Origin: Kitasatospora cinereorecta
Lineage (GTDB): Bacteria > Actinomycetota > Actinomycetes > Streptomycetales > Streptomycetaceae
NCBI RefSeq assembly: GCF_024172095.1
Contig: NZ_JAMZDX010000004.1
Coordinates: forward strand, 930,001-994,000
DNA: 64,000 nt
Direction: 5' to 3'
The position numbers were made by a program, and so were the translations under genes. Below, piece after piece: positions 24,249-32,666 of this stretch (its first letter is position 1; every line of letters starts with the position of its first letter). Below the pieces are notes generated by a model. The model was not told the origin of the DNA, made no database searches, and saw nothing but the letters and a program-made list of their open reading frames with translations.

Positions 24249-25631
24249 ATGAGTCAACTCGACCTCGCCAGGCTGCAGTTCGCCATGACGTCGATCTACC
24301 ACTTCCTGTTCGTGCCGGTCACCATCGGCCTGGGCTTCCTGACCGCCCTGCTGCAGACCGGCTGGCACCGCACCGGGCGGCCAGAACTGCTGCAGCTCAC
24401 GCGGTTCTTCGGGACCCTGCTGGTGATCGGCATCGCCGTCGGCGTGGTGACCGGGCTGGTCCAGGAGTTCCAGTTCGGGATGGACTGGTCCGCGTACTCC
24501 CGCACGGTCGGCGACGTGTTCGGCGCGCCGCTGGCCATGGAGGGGCTCGCCGCGTTCTTCCTGGAGTCGACCTTCCTCGGGCTCTGGCTGTTCGGCTGGG
24601 ACCGGCTGCCCCCGCGCGTGCACCTGGCGACGATCTGGCTGGTGGCCGTGGGCGGCGCCCTGTCCGCGGCGTTCATCATGGCCGCCAACTCCTGGATGCA
24701 GCACCCGGTCGGCTACACCGTCGACCCGGCCACCGGCCGGCCCCAGCTCAACGACGTCTGGAAGCTGTTCACCAACCCGGTCTTCCTGCGCGGGTACCTG
24801 CACGTGATCCTCGCCTCGCTGGTCACCGGCGCCCTCGTGATGCTCGCCGTCTCCGCCTGGCAGCTGCGCAAGGGCTCCGCCCCGCTCGCCTTCCACGCCA
24901 CCGCCCGGCTGGCCCTGGTCGTCCTGGTGCCGGTGATCCTGGCGGCGATGCTGGTCGGCAGCGAACTCGGCGTCACCGAGGGCAAGTACCAGCCCATGAA
25001 GATCGCCGGCGCCGAGGCGCAGTGGGACACCTGCCAGCCGTGCTCGTTCTCGCTGTTCCAGATCAGCGGCGGCAAGAACGACATGACCCCGACCCAGATC
25101 ATCGCCGTCCCGCACCTGCTCTCCCTGCTGGCCACCAACCACTGGAACGGCCAGGTGCTGGGGCTCAACGCCGTCCAGGCCCAGTACGAGCAGCAGTACG
25201 GGCCCGGCAACTACATCCCGAACATCTTCATCCAGTACTGGTCGATGCGGGTGATGGCCTACCTGGCGGTGGTCGTCCTGCTGATCGGACTGTGGGGCCT
25301 GTGGCTGCTGTGGCGCAAGCGGCTCAGCGGCGCGCACCGGTTCCACCGGGTGGCGGTCTGGGCCGTGGTCCTGCCGTTCCTCATGAACACCGCCGGCTGG
25401 CTGCTCACCGAGAACGGCCGCCAGCCGTGGATCGTCCAGGGCCTCCAGCTCACCGCCGACGGCGTCTCCCCGTCGGTGAGCACCGCCACCGTCGCCACCA
25501 GCCTGGTGGTCTTCCTCCTGCTCTACGCGGCGCTCGCGGTGGTGGCGCTGGTGCTGCTCACGCGGTACGCCCGCAAGGAGCTCCCCCCGCCCCCCGCCGC
25601 GGACACCCCGATCCCGGCCCTGACCTACTGA
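24249..25631 (+). CDS. cydA: cytochrome bd ubiquinol/menaquinol oxidase subunit I
   Basis: 460 residues from ATG 24249 with GGGGAGC. Opens LDLARLQFAMTSIYHFLFVP, containing the His ligand of haem b595 near residue 18. The Q-loop end GRQPWIVQG (about 395) is conserved, and the loop itself is the short form. Nine or so membrane helices. It is the large subunit of the high-affinity terminal oxidase that uses quinol to reduce oxygen at low tension. cydB follows after nine bases. No TTGTGAA-type Rex operator is visible in the 140 bp upstream, although Rex controls cyd genes in Streptomyces coelicolor. Confidence 0.96.
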   Translation: MSQLDLARLQFAMTSIYHFLFVPVTIGLGFLTALLQTGWHRTGRPELLQLTRFFGTLLVIGIAVGVVTGLVQEFQFGMDWSAYSRTVGDVFGAPLAMEGLAAFFLESTFLGLWLFGWDRLPPRVHLATIWLVAVGGALSAAFIMAANSWMQHPVGYTVDPATGRPQLNDVWKLFTNPVFLRGYLHVILASLVTGALVMLAVSAWQLRKGSAPLAFHATARLALVVLVPVILAAMLVGSELGVTEGKYQPMKIAGAEAQWDTCQPCSFSLFQISGGKNDMTPTQIIAVPHLLSLLATNHWNGQVLGLNAVQAQYEQQYGPGNYIPNIFIQYWSMRVMAYLAVVVLLIGLWGLWLLWRKRLSGAHRFHRVAVWAVVLPFLMNTAGWLLTENGRQPWIVQGLQLTADGVSPSVSTATVATSLVVFLLLYAALAVVALVLLTRYARKELPPPPAADTPIPALTY

Positions 25632-25640
25632 GGCCGCCCG

Positions 25641-26657
25641 ATGGCGCTCGCCACCTTCTGGTTCATCGTCACCGCTGCCCTGTGGACCGGCTTCTTCGTC
25701 CTGGAGGGCTTCGACCTCGGCGTCGGGATGCTGCACACCTTCGTCTCCCGCGAGGAGCCCGGCCGCCGGGCGGCGATCAACACCATCGGGCCGCTCTGGG
25801 ACGGCAACGAGGTGTGGCTGATCGTCGCCGCCGCCGCGATGTTCGCGGCCTTCCCGGCCTGGTACGCGACCATGTTCTCCGGCTTCTACCCGGCACTGAT
25901 CCTGCTGCTGGTCGGACTGATCGTGCGCGGCGTGTCGTTCGAGTTCCGCGGCAAGTCCGACAGCCCGCGCTGGATCCGGACCTGGGACGCCCTGCTGACC
26001 ACCGGCAGCCTGCTGGTACCGCTGCTCATCGGCATCGCCCTGGGCGACCTGCTGCACGGCGTGCCGATCGACCAGAGCCAGGAGTTCACCGGCGGCCTCG
26101 GCGACCTGTTCTCCGGCTACGCGGTGTTCGCCGGGATCACCCTGGTGCTGCTCTGCCTGCTGCACGGGGCGACCTTCATCACGCTCAAGACCACCGGCGA
26201 GGTGCACGACCGCGCCCTGTGGCTGGCCCGCCGCATCGCACCGTTCACCATCCTCGCCGTCCTGGTCTTCCAGCCCTGGACGCACTCCGTCGCGGGCGGC
26301 GGCGTCCTGCCGGACGTCCTCGAACTCGTCACCATGCTCGCGGCGCTCGCCGCCGGCTGGCTGCTCGCCGAACGGCACGAGGGCTGGGCGTTCGTGGCGA
26401 CCACCGTCGTCATCGGCACGACCATCCTGTCGTTCTTCGCCGACCTCTACCCCCGGCTGATGGTGTCGAGCACCAACCCCGCCTTCGACCTGACCGTGCA
26501 CAACAGCGCCTCCGGCGCGTATGCGCTCAAGGTGATGAGCGTCGTCGCGATCGTCTTCTTCCCCCTGGTCCTCGCGTACCAGGGCTGGACCTACCACGTC
26601 TTCCGGCTCCGCATCTCCGCCGAGCAGTTCGACGTACCGGAAGCCGGCCGGGACTGA
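25641..26657 (+). CDS. cydB: cytochrome bd oxidase subunit II
   Basis: 338 residues, eight helices. The start TFWFIVTAALWTGFFVLEGFDLGVGML carries the conserved acidic FxxEGFDxG motif. LWDGNEVWLIV (about 50) and RGVSFEFRGK (about 95) are diagnostic for CydB. It completes the oxidase with CydA. The cydCD assembly genes that often follow are absent here; a hairpin at 26659 closes the operon two bases after the stop. Confidence 0.96.
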   Translation: MALATFWFIVTAALWTGFFVLEGFDLGVGMLHTFVSREEPGRRAAINTIGPLWDGNEVWLIVAAAAMFAAFPAWYATMFSGFYPALILLLVGLIVRGVSFEFRGKSDSPRWIRTWDALLTTGSLLVPLLIGIALGDLLHGVPIDQSQEFTGGLGDLFSGYAVFAGITLVLLCLLHGATFITLKTTGEVHDRALWLARRIAPFTILAVLVFQPWTHSVAGGGVLPDVLELVTMLAALAAGWLLAERHEGWAFVATTVVIGTTILSFFADLYPRLMVSSTNPAFDLTVHNSASGAYALKVMSVVAIVFFPLVLAYQGWTYHVFRLRISAEQFDVPEAGRD

Positions 26658-26658
26658 G

Positions 26659-26690
26659 CCGGGCGGCCGGGCCGACCCGGCCCCGCCCGG
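26659..26690 (+). terminator. hairpin after cydB
   Basis: CCGGGCGG (26659-26666) pairs with CCGCCCGG (26683-26690), with an inner GGCC/GGCC pair around a five-base loop. It begins immediately after the cydB stop. Confidence 0.65.
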
Positions 26691-26779
26691 TTGATCCACA
26701 TCCCGCCAATCTGCCGGCCGGGCCGCGGGACGGCGGCCACCGGCGCCACGCACTGACCGGCGGCGGGCGGCGGGCGGGA

Positions 26780-27262
26780 TCAGCGGGGCGGGACCAGGCG
26801 GGCGGTGTCGACCTCGGCCCAGATGGACTTGCCCCGGTCGTGGGGTTCGGCTCCCCAGCGGTCGGCGGCCCGTTCGACGATGAACAGGCCGTGGCCGCCG
26901 GGCAGGCCGGGGAGATGGGGGCGGCGCGGGGCGGGCAGGTCGGTGGTGCCGTCGCTGACCTCGATGCGCAGGCGCTCCCCGGTGGCGTCGAGGACGAGTT
27001 CCAGCGGCCCGCCGGCGTGCATCATGGCGTTGGCGACGAGTTCGGCCACCAGCAGCATCACGTCCTCCACGACGTCCCGGTCGACGCCCGGCGCAGGCGG
27101 GGACCACAACCAGTCGGCGAGCGCGCGGCCGGTGAACTCCCTGGCCCGTGCGACGGGTTTGGGCAGGCCGGCCAGGCGCAGCCGCCGCCGCTGGCCGCCG
27201 GGTGGCAGCGCGGCGGCAGCGGCGGGCCGGTCGCCGTCGAGGGTGCCCCGGCTGGTCGTCAT
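26780..27262 (-). CDS. RsbW-like anti-sigma serine kinase / ATP-binding regulator
   Basis: 160 residues from ATG 27262. The HATPase_c core is LLVAELVANAMMHAGGPLEL (N box, about 92) with EVSDGTTDLP (G1) and LPGGHGLFIVERAADRWG (G2 box). Such proteins bind a sigma factor and phosphorylate a STAS antagonist to switch partners. It is the last gene of a co-directed set: MscS, sigma factor, STAS, kinase. This order suggests a self-contained stress sigma circuit. The N-terminal 50 residues are basic and poorly conserved. Confidence 0.88.
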   Translation of the reverse strand: MTTSRGTLDGDRPAAAAALPPGGQRRRLRLAGLPKPVARAREFTGRALADWLWSPPAPGVDRDVVEDVMLLVAELVANAMMHAGGPLELVLDATGERLRIEVSDGTTDLPAPRRPHLPGLPGGHGLFIVERAADRWGAEPHDRGKSIWAEVDTARLVPPR

Positions 27263-27354
27263 GTGCGGGTACCCCCTTTCGTTCTCGTTCGTTCTCGGCG
27301 GTGATGGATCGTCCGTCGGATTCCCGTCCGCTGCCGCTTCATGCCTCCCCCGCG

Positions 27355-27807
27355 CTAATCCCCTGCCGCACCGGCGAGCGCGGCGCGGACGGAGTCGTGG
27401 ACGGAGAACACGGCCCTGGCACCGGTCAGCTCCAGGACACGGGTGACCATGGGGCCCGGCGCGGCGAGGCGGAGGTCGATTCCGGCGGCCTGCGCCGCCA
27501 GGCGGGTCTTCAGCAGCAGGTTGAGGCCGGAGGAGTCGCAGAATCCGACCCGTTCGAGGTCGACCACCAGCACGGGCGGGCCGGCACCGACCAGTGCGGT
27601 CAGCGCCTTCTCGGCGGGCGCCAGGGTGTCGATCTCCAGGTCGCCCGCGACCGTGCAGACGGCCGCCCGGCCGTCCGTACGGCGGATCTCGACGGTGAGC
27701 CCGGCGACGGTCAGCTCGGCCATCGGGAGGCCGGCTGCCGGAACTCCCGGTGCAGGTGCGCCGGTGCTGCGTGCGGTGCTGGTCTGCGGCTGGTTCTCGG
27801 CCGGCAT
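27355..27807 (-). CDS. STAS-domain anti-sigma factor antagonist
   Basis: 150 residues from ATG 27807 (TTG 27849 possible; GGAGGGG lies about 12 bases before the ATG). A disordered N-terminal lead precedes the STAS domain: VCTVAGDLEIDTLAPAEKAL, then the phosphorylatable loop VDLERVGFCDSSGLNLLL with Ser-Ser. When unphosphorylated it would bind the RsbW-like kinase encoded next and free the sigma factor encoded before it. The final residues (ALAGAAGD) are ordinary. Confidence 0.88.
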   Translation of the reverse strand: MPAENQPQTSTARSTGAPAPGVPAAGLPMAELTVAGLTVEIRRTDGRAAVCTVAGDLEIDTLAPAEKALTALVGAGPPVLVVDLERVGFCDSSGLNLLLKTRLAAQAAGIDLRLAAPGPMVTRVLELTGARAVFSVHDSVRAALAGAAGD

Positions 27808-27852
27808 CGTGGTGGTGGTCCCCTCCGGGCTCAGGTGGCGATCAAGCAACGG

Positions 27853-28764
27853 TCAGGCGGCGGTCAGGCCTTCGCGGAGCTGGCGCAGGGTACTGCTGAG
27901 CAGCCGGGAGACGTGCATCTGCGACAGGCCGAGCCGGGCACCGATCTGGGACTGGGTCAGCCCCTCGGTGAAGCGCAGCGCCAGGACGAGCCGTTCGCGG
28001 TCCGGCAGAGCGGCGACGAGCGGCTTGAGCGAGACCAGGTCCTCGACCTTGGCGAGCCGGCGGTCCACCTCGCCGAGCCGGTCCGCGAGCGGGCCGGGGC
28101 CGCCGTCCCGGTCGTCGGAGCCACCGATGTCCAGGGAGCCGGCGGTGTGCCCGTTGGCGGCGGTGAGTCCTTCGACGACCTCCTCGCGGCCGAGCGCGAG
28201 GTACTCGGCCAGTTCGTCGACGGTGGGGGCCCGGTCCAGCCGCTGGGACAGCTCGTCCTGGGCCTTGGCGAGGCTGATCCGCAGCTCCTGGAGCCGCCGG
28301 GGCACGTGGACGGCCCAGGTGGTGTCGCGGAAGTGGCGGCGGATCTCGCCGATGACGGTCGGCAGGGCGAAGGTGGTGAACTCGACGCCGCGGTCGGGGT
28401 CGAACCGGTCGATCGCCTTGATCAGACCGATCGCGCCGACCTGCATCAGGTCCTCGCGGGAGGAGCGGTGCGAGTCGAAGCGGCGGATCGCGTACGCGAC
28501 CAGGGAGAGGTTGAGCTCGATGAGGGTGGCCCGCACGTAGGAGTACTCCCGGGTGCCCTCCTCCAGGTCGGCGAGCCGGCGCAGCAGGACGCGCGTGAGC
28601 TGCCGGGCGTCGGCGGGTGCGACGTGGCGCGGGTCGCGGACGGCGTCGGCGACGACGGTCGGCGGGAGCGCGTGGGTGGCGCTCCCGCCGACAGCCTCGC
28701 CGACTGCCGCATCCCGGAAGCCGAGGTCGGCGGGAACGAGGAGTTCATCACTGGGCGCAGCCAT
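27853..28764 (-). CDS. SigB/SigF-subfamily RNA polymerase sigma factor
   Basis: 303 residues from ATG 28764. Region 2 is YSYVRATLIELNLSLVAYAIRRF with EDLMQVGAIGLIKAIDRFD and FTTFALPTVIGEIRRHFRD (region 2.4 typical of SigB/SigF types). Region 3 contains APTVDELAEYLALGREEV. Region 4 is LPDRERLVLALRFTEGLTQSQIGARL with helix SQMHVSRLLSSTLRQLR. Streptomyces paralogues direct osmotic, oxidative or sporulation genes. It is flanked by an MscS channel and its own likely STAS/kinase regulators, pointing to osmotic stress (inference). Confidence 0.94.
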   Translation of the reverse strand: MAAPSDELLVPADLGFRDAAVGEAVGGSATHALPPTVVADAVRDPRHVAPADARQLTRVLLRRLADLEEGTREYSYVRATLIELNLSLVAYAIRRFDSHRSSREDLMQVGAIGLIKAIDRFDPDRGVEFTTFALPTVIGEIRRHFRDTTWAVHVPRRLQELRISLAKAQDELSQRLDRAPTVDELAEYLALGREEVVEGLTAANGHTAGSLDIGGSDDRDGGPGPLADRLGEVDRRLAKVEDLVSLKPLVAALPDRERLVLALRFTEGLTQSQIGARLGLSQMHVSRLLSSTLRQLREGLTAA

Positions 28765-28802
28765 GTCGGTCCTTTCATCGGTACGGGCCGGTCCGCGCCC
28801 TG

Positions 28803-30050
28803 TTACCCGCTGCCGGAGGATCGATGCGGCCACCGACCGTGAAGGTTCGGCGAAGAGGGCGGGAAGGCCGGTGAAGGCGGGGCCGCGGGCGGCGCCGGGG
28901 ACGGGGCGCGACGCCGCTCGGCGTCGGCGGCCTCGCGCGGGCGGGGCGGCCTGGTCACGGACACCCGGGGCAGGGCGTGGGGGTGCTTCTCGCCGATGTA
29001 CCCGACCAGGTGCTCGCGCAGTTGGCAGCGCAGTTCGAAGGCGTCGTCGGCGTTGGCGGCGGTGGCGAGCGCGCGGACGACGATGGTGCTGGGCGTGGTG
29101 TCGACGATCTGCAGGGCGCTGCCCTCGCCGTCCCAGAGCGGGTTCTCGGCGAGGAAGGTGTCGAACTCCGCGCGCAGGTCGGCGACGGGGGTGCTGTGGT
29201 CGAGGTGGATCAGCGCGGTCCCGGTGATCCGGGAGGTCCGGCGGGACCAGTTCTCGAACGGGCGGGAGGCGAAGTACGACATCGGCATGACCAGGCGCCG
29301 CTGGTCCCAGGTGGCGATCACCACCGAGGTGAGGGTGATCTCCTCCACCGTGCCCCACTCGCCGGCGACCACGACGACGTCGCCGATCCGGACCAGGTCG
29401 CCGAAGGCCATCTGGACCCCGGCGAAGATGTTGGCAAGGGTGCTCTGCGCCGCCACGCCGGCGACCACGCCGACCAGCCCGGCGGAGGCGAGCAGGCTGG
29501 TGCCGATCCCCCGGACGGCGGGGAAGGTCATCAGCATCGCCCCGAGCGCGATCAGGGCGATCGCGGCCTGGCAGATCCGGCCGAGCAGCCCGGCCTGGGT
29601 GCGGGCGCGGCCGGCCTGGGCGGGGTCGCGGCGGCGGCCGGCGAGGTGGACGGCGCCGTCCACGAGCAGGCCGACCGCCCGGGCGGCGAGCCACGCACAT
29701 GCGCCGATGGCGGCAAGGACCAGCAGGTGGCGCAGGGTGTCCTCGGCCGCGGGCGTGGCGCCGACCCACGGCAGCGCGCCGAGCAGGAAGGCGCACCCGA
29801 TCGTCGCCAGCAACGGCCGACGGCAGTTGCGCAGCAGTCTCGGCACACCGCCGGTGCGGCCGCGTGCGGCGAGGCGCCGCGCGACGGCCTCCGAGGCACG
29901 ACTCAGACCGTACGCGGCGAGCACCGCGACCACGGTCACCACAAACAGGCGGACTGCACTCCACCACACCGGACGACTCCTCTTCTCGCGTGCGCCGGGG
30001 CGGCTGCCGTCGGCCGGGGCCGCCTGCCCGCTGCCGCCGGGTTCACGCAC
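28803..30050 (-). CDS. MscS-family mechanosensitive ion channel
   Basis: 415 residues from GTG 30050. Helices at about 28-48, 78-98, 105-125 and 165-185 lead to the pore-lining TM3 (SLLASAGLVGVVAGVAAQSTLANIFAG). The MscS beta domain follows with GDVVVVAGEWGTVEEITLTSVVIATWDQRRLVMPMSY broken over about 40 residues, then the alpha/beta end domain. The C-terminal tail is Pro-rich and disordered. It opens under membrane tension to release solutes. Same strand as the sigma factor 38 bases downstream. Confidence 0.92.
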   Translation of the reverse strand: MREPGGSGQAAPADGSRPGAREKRSRPVWWSAVRLFVVTVVAVLAAYGLSRASEAVARRLAARGRTGGVPRLLRNCRRPLLATIGCAFLLGALPWVGATPAAEDTLRHLLVLAAIGACAWLAARAVGLLVDGAVHLAGRRRDPAQAGRARTQAGLLGRICQAAIALIALGAMLMTFPAVRGIGTSLLASAGLVGVVAGVAAQSTLANIFAGVQMAFGDLVRIGDVVVVAGEWGTVEEITLTSVVIATWDQRRLVMPMSYFASRPFENWSRRTSRITGTALIHLDHSTPVADLRAEFDTFLAENPLWDGEGSALQIVDTTPSTIVVRALATAANADDAFELRCQLREHLVGYIGEKHPHALPRVSVTRPPRPREAADAERRRAPSPAPPAAPPSPAFPPSSPNLHGRWPHRSSGSG

Positions 30051-30196
30051 CCGCCCTCACCACCGCTCGGTGACGGGTGGCCGGCCGGCCACCGGTCGGA
30101 TCCGGCCATCGCGGACGAAGGCGCATGGACCGCCGGTCCGGGGGCACCCGATCGGGCCTGCGGCCTCGCGGGGAGGCCCGGGATGGAGGAGGGGCG

Positions 30197-30625
30197 ATGG
30201 CCCGGATCGAGGAGTCCGTCGAGGTGAACGCACCGCTGGCGGCGGTGTACGAGCAGTGGACCAGGTACGAGGAGTTCCCGGAGTTCATGCGCGGGGTGGT
30301 GCGCGTCGAGCGGACCGGCCCGGGTGCCACCCGCTGGGTGGTGGACGCGGTGGGCGTGCACCGGGAGTTCGAGGCCCGGACCACCGAGGCCGTCCCCGAG
30401 GAGCGGGTCGCCTGGGAGAGCGTCTCCGGGGATGTCCGGCAGGCCGGGGTGGTGACCTTCCACCGGGTCGACGAGGACACCACCCGGCTCATGGTGCAGT
30501 TGGAGCTGGAGCCGCCCGGGCTGCTGGAGCGCCTGGTCGAGGCACTCGGCTTCGTCGACCGCCGGGTGATCGACGACCTCAGGGACTTCAAGGAGCACGT
30601 CGAGTCCGGCCGGCGGGCCGCCTGA
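30197..30625 (+). CDS. SRPBCC family protein (cyclase/dehydrase-like)
   Basis: 142 residues from ATG 30197 after a strong GGAGGAGGGG. MARIEESVEVNAPLAAVYEQWTRYE is the typical SRPBCC first strand and helix, FPEFMRGVVRVER follows, and the long C-terminal helix is DDLRDFKEHVES. This group (coenzyme Q-binding/START-like) often appears with stress-regulated genes in actinomycetes. Ligand unknown. It precedes a PRC-barrel gene by 37 bases in the same direction, probably one transcript, and is divergent from mscS. Confidence 0.88.
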   Translation: MARIEESVEVNAPLAAVYEQWTRYEEFPEFMRGVVRVERTGPGATRWVVDAVGVHREFEARTTEAVPEERVAWESVSGDVRQAGVVTFHRVDEDTTRLMVQLELEPPGLLERLVEALGFVDRRVIDDLRDFKEHVESGRRAA

Positions 30626-30662
30626 CCCGCCGGTAGCGCTGCGCACACCCGAGGAGCGAGCG

Positions 30663-31034
30663 ATGAGCAACGGCATGACCATCCGGCGGTTACGCACCAG
30701 GGCCGCCGGCCACAGCGCCGGCAGCGACCTGATCGGTTTCCACGTCGAGGGCACCGACGGCCGCATCGGCACCGTGGACCGGCTGTCCGGGCACGTCGAC
30801 GCCCGGTACCTGATCGTGCACACCGGGCCGTGGATCTTCGGCAGGCTCGTCCTGCTGCCGGCCGGCACGGTCGTCCGGGTCGAGCCCGGCGAGCGGACGG
30901 TGCACGTCGACCGCTCGAAGGAGCAGATCAGGCGCAGCCCCGCGTACGACGGCGGGACGCCCGAGGCCGAGCCCGACCCGCGCGCGCCGTACACGGTCCG
31001 CTGCAGCACCTTCTACCGCGGCCGCATGCTGTAG
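30663..31034 (+). CDS. PRC-barrel domain protein
   Basis: 123 residues from ATG 30663 (GAGGAG upstream). The PRC beta-barrel covers IGFHVEGTDGRIGTVDRLSG, YLIVHTGPWIFGRLVLLPAG and TVHVDRSKEQIRRSPAY. PRC domains act as small binding modules, for example in RimM and photosynthetic reaction centres; free-standing ones in Streptomyces are often stress-induced. The C-terminal segment (PYTVRCSTFYRGRML) is not part of the barrel. A strong hairpin starts at the stop codon. Confidence 0.85.
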   Translation: MSNGMTIRRLRTRAAGHSAGSDLIGFHVEGTDGRIGTVDRLSGHVDARYLIVHTGPWIFGRLVLLPAGTVVRVEPGERTVHVDRSKEQIRRSPAYDGGTPEAEPDPRAPYTVRCSTFYRGRML

Positions 31035-31070
31035 CCGTGCCATCTCCACGAGGACGTGGTCCGGCACGGC
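31034..31070 (+). terminator. hairpin overlapping PRC-barrel stop
   Basis: GCCGTGCC (31034-31041) pairs with GGCACGGC (31063-31070), and within the loop CCACG (31046-31050) pairs with CGTGG (31055-31059). The first stem base is the last base of the TAG stop. Confidence 0.75.
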
Positions 31071-31194
31071 GGCGCAGGTGGTCAGGGTCTCGTGGCGCAG
31101 CAGGCCGAACGGGAGCGACGTGATGGGCCGGACCCCGGCAGCCGCTGCGTCATCAAGCTACCGGGGTCGTGACGTCCGCCCCGGGGGCGCGGTG

Positions 31195-31593
31195 TCAACG
31201 GGCGAACTTCTCGACGGCTGCCGGGGTGACCGGGGTGAAGAAGTTGACGAGGTTGCCGTCGGGGTCGCGGAACAGGAGTGAGCGGTTGCCCCAGGGCATC
31301 GTGGTCGGCTCGGTGACGAAGTCGGTGACGAAGTCGGTGAGGTTCCGGTGGACCTGGTCCACGTCGTCGACGAGGAACTCCGTGATCACGCTCCGGTTGG
31401 CCGCCGGCTGTGCCGAGCCGGGGGCGAACAGCGGGACGGTCCGAGTGCCGGCGATCGCCAGGGTGGCGCCCGGCGTCCTCAGCTCGGCAAAGTCCTCGGT
31501 GGCCCACACCGCCCGTACCCCCGTGGCCCGTTCGTAGAACTCGACGAGGCGGGCGACGTCGCCGGTGATGATGCGGATCGAGACGAAATGCAC
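31195..31593 (-). CDS. VOC (glyoxalase/bleomycin resistance) family protein
   Basis: 132 residues if started at GTG 31593, which has GGAG six bases upstream and gives the family-like start VHFVSIRIITGDVARLVEFYE. GTG 31605 and ATG 31653 are longer options. Two beta-alpha-beta-beta-beta modules: VRAVWATEDFAELRTPG, then SVITEFLVDDVDQVHRNLTD and SLLFRDPDGNLVNFFTPV, where Asp-Pro-Asp-Gly-Asn is the usual turn. The Glu in ITEFLV and EKF fit metal-ligand positions. Substrate unknown. A short internal repeat, DFVTDFVTEP, is visible near residue 86. Confidence 0.87.
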   Translation of the reverse strand: MHFVSIRIITGDVARLVEFYERATGVRAVWATEDFAELRTPGATLAIAGTRTVPLFAPGSAQPAANRSVITEFLVDDVDQVHRNLTDFVTDFVTEPTTMPWGNRSLLFRDPDGNLVNFFTPVTPAAVEKFAR

Positions 31594-31692
31594 GGTGAAC
31601 TCCACGGTGGTGCCGGAATCGGTCGGGGTTGCGCTCCCGACGCTAGGCGGCATACCGGACAGAACCCGTCCTGTACTCGGCGGCTCGGCCGC

Positions 31693-32019
31693 TCAGTCGG
31701 CGGCGGTCTCGGCGGCCACCCAGTCGAGGTAGGCCGCCGCGCCGGTGACCACCGGGACGGCGATGACCTCCGGCGTGTCGTAGGAGTGCAGTTCGGCGAT
31801 CCGGGCGGTCAGCCGGTCGCCGAGGGCCGCGCGGGTCTTGAGGTCGACCCGCCACTCGGCGGCGTCCTGCACCTCGCCGTCCCACCAGTACACCGAACGG
31901 ATCGCGTACACCTGCGCGCACGCCGCCAGCCGCTCCCGCACCAGGGCCGCCGCCAGGTCGCGGGCCTTGGTCTCGTCCTCGTGCGTCGTGGTCACCACGA
32001 CGAAGTCACGGTCGGTCAT
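31693..32019 (-). CDS. cutA: divalent cation tolerance protein CutA
   Basis: 108 residues. Complete CutA1 sequence: VVVTTTHEDETKARDLAAALV, the hallmark RLAACAQVYAIRSVYWWDGEVQDAAEW and HSYDTPEVIAVPVVTGAAAYLDWV. Forms a very stable trimer resembling PII proteins; copper tolerance was the original phenotype, while the molecular role is still unclear. Cytosolic. Followed on the same strand by the nitroreductase after a short gap. Confidence 0.94.
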   Translation of the reverse strand: MTDRDFVVVTTTHEDETKARDLAAALVRERLAACAQVYAIRSVYWWDGEVQDAAEWRVDLKTRAALGDRLTARIAELHSYDTPEVIAVPVVTGAAAYLDWVAAETAAD

Positions 32020-32055
32020 GGCCCGAGCGTACGCGTGCCGAGGTGGCCGCGGGCG

Positions 32056-32616
32056 TCACGCCGGCGGTGCCCAGGGGGCGGCGCGCAGGTCGGTGACGGT
32101 ACGGCGGGTGCGGGGGCCGGCCGGCAAGCCGGCGGCCCGGCCGACGGCGACCATCGAGACGATCTCCCACCCCGGGGAGGGCCGCAGCTCCGCGGTGAGG
32201 CCGTCCAGGTCGAAGGCCCGGAACTGGCGGGCGGCGAGCCCCATCGCCTGCGCCTGGAGGGTGAGGTGGGCGACCGCCTGCCCCAGGTCGTAGTCCGCGA
32301 ACTCCGAGTAGGCGAACAGCGGGTCGCCGACGTGGCGGCGGGTCAGGGTGACGACGAGCAGACCGGCGCCGGTCGCCCACCGGGTGGAGCTGGGGGCCAG
32401 GTGGCGCAGGACGCGCGCGTGCTCCGGCTCGCCGGGCCGGGTGGTGAGAAACCCCCACGGCTGGGAGTTGCCGGCCGAGGGTGCCCAGCGGGCGGCTTCC
32501 AGCAGCAGGGCGAGGGCGTGGTCGTCGACGGCCGCCGACGGGTCGAACGCCGTCGGGCTGTACCGTCCCGCCAGCAGCGGGTGGAGGCCGTCGGCCCCTG
32601 GCTGATCACTGCGCAC
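32056..32616 (-). CDS. nitroreductase family protein (FMN)
   Basis: 186 residues from GTG 32616 with GGAG six bases upstream. The FMN phosphate site is RYSPTAFDPSA; the signature ARWAPSAGNSQPWGF is diagnostic for the family. DLGQAVAHLTLQAQAMGL is the dimer-interface helix. The C-terminus MVAVGRAAG is the usual last FMN contact. Reduces nitro compounds, quinones or enones with NAD(P)H. No operon link to cutA is certain. Confidence 0.9.
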   Translation of the reverse strand: MRSDQPGADGLHPLLAGRYSPTAFDPSAAVDDHALALLLEAARWAPSAGNSQPWGFLTTRPGEPEHARVLRHLAPSSTRWATGAGLLVVTLTRRHVGDPLFAYSEFADYDLGQAVAHLTLQAQAMGLAARQFRAFDLDGLTAELRPSPGWEIVSMVAVGRAAGLPAGPRTRRTVTDLRAAPWAPPA

Positions 32617-32666
32617 GGTCCGCTCCAACCGGCGCTCCCCCGGCCGTATTCCAGCCGTCCGCCAGG

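Noticed and set aside
31071..31194. Gene between the PRC-barrel and VOC genes
   Set aside because: Only arginine-rich frames without ribosome sites are found; treated as intergenic with a terminator.
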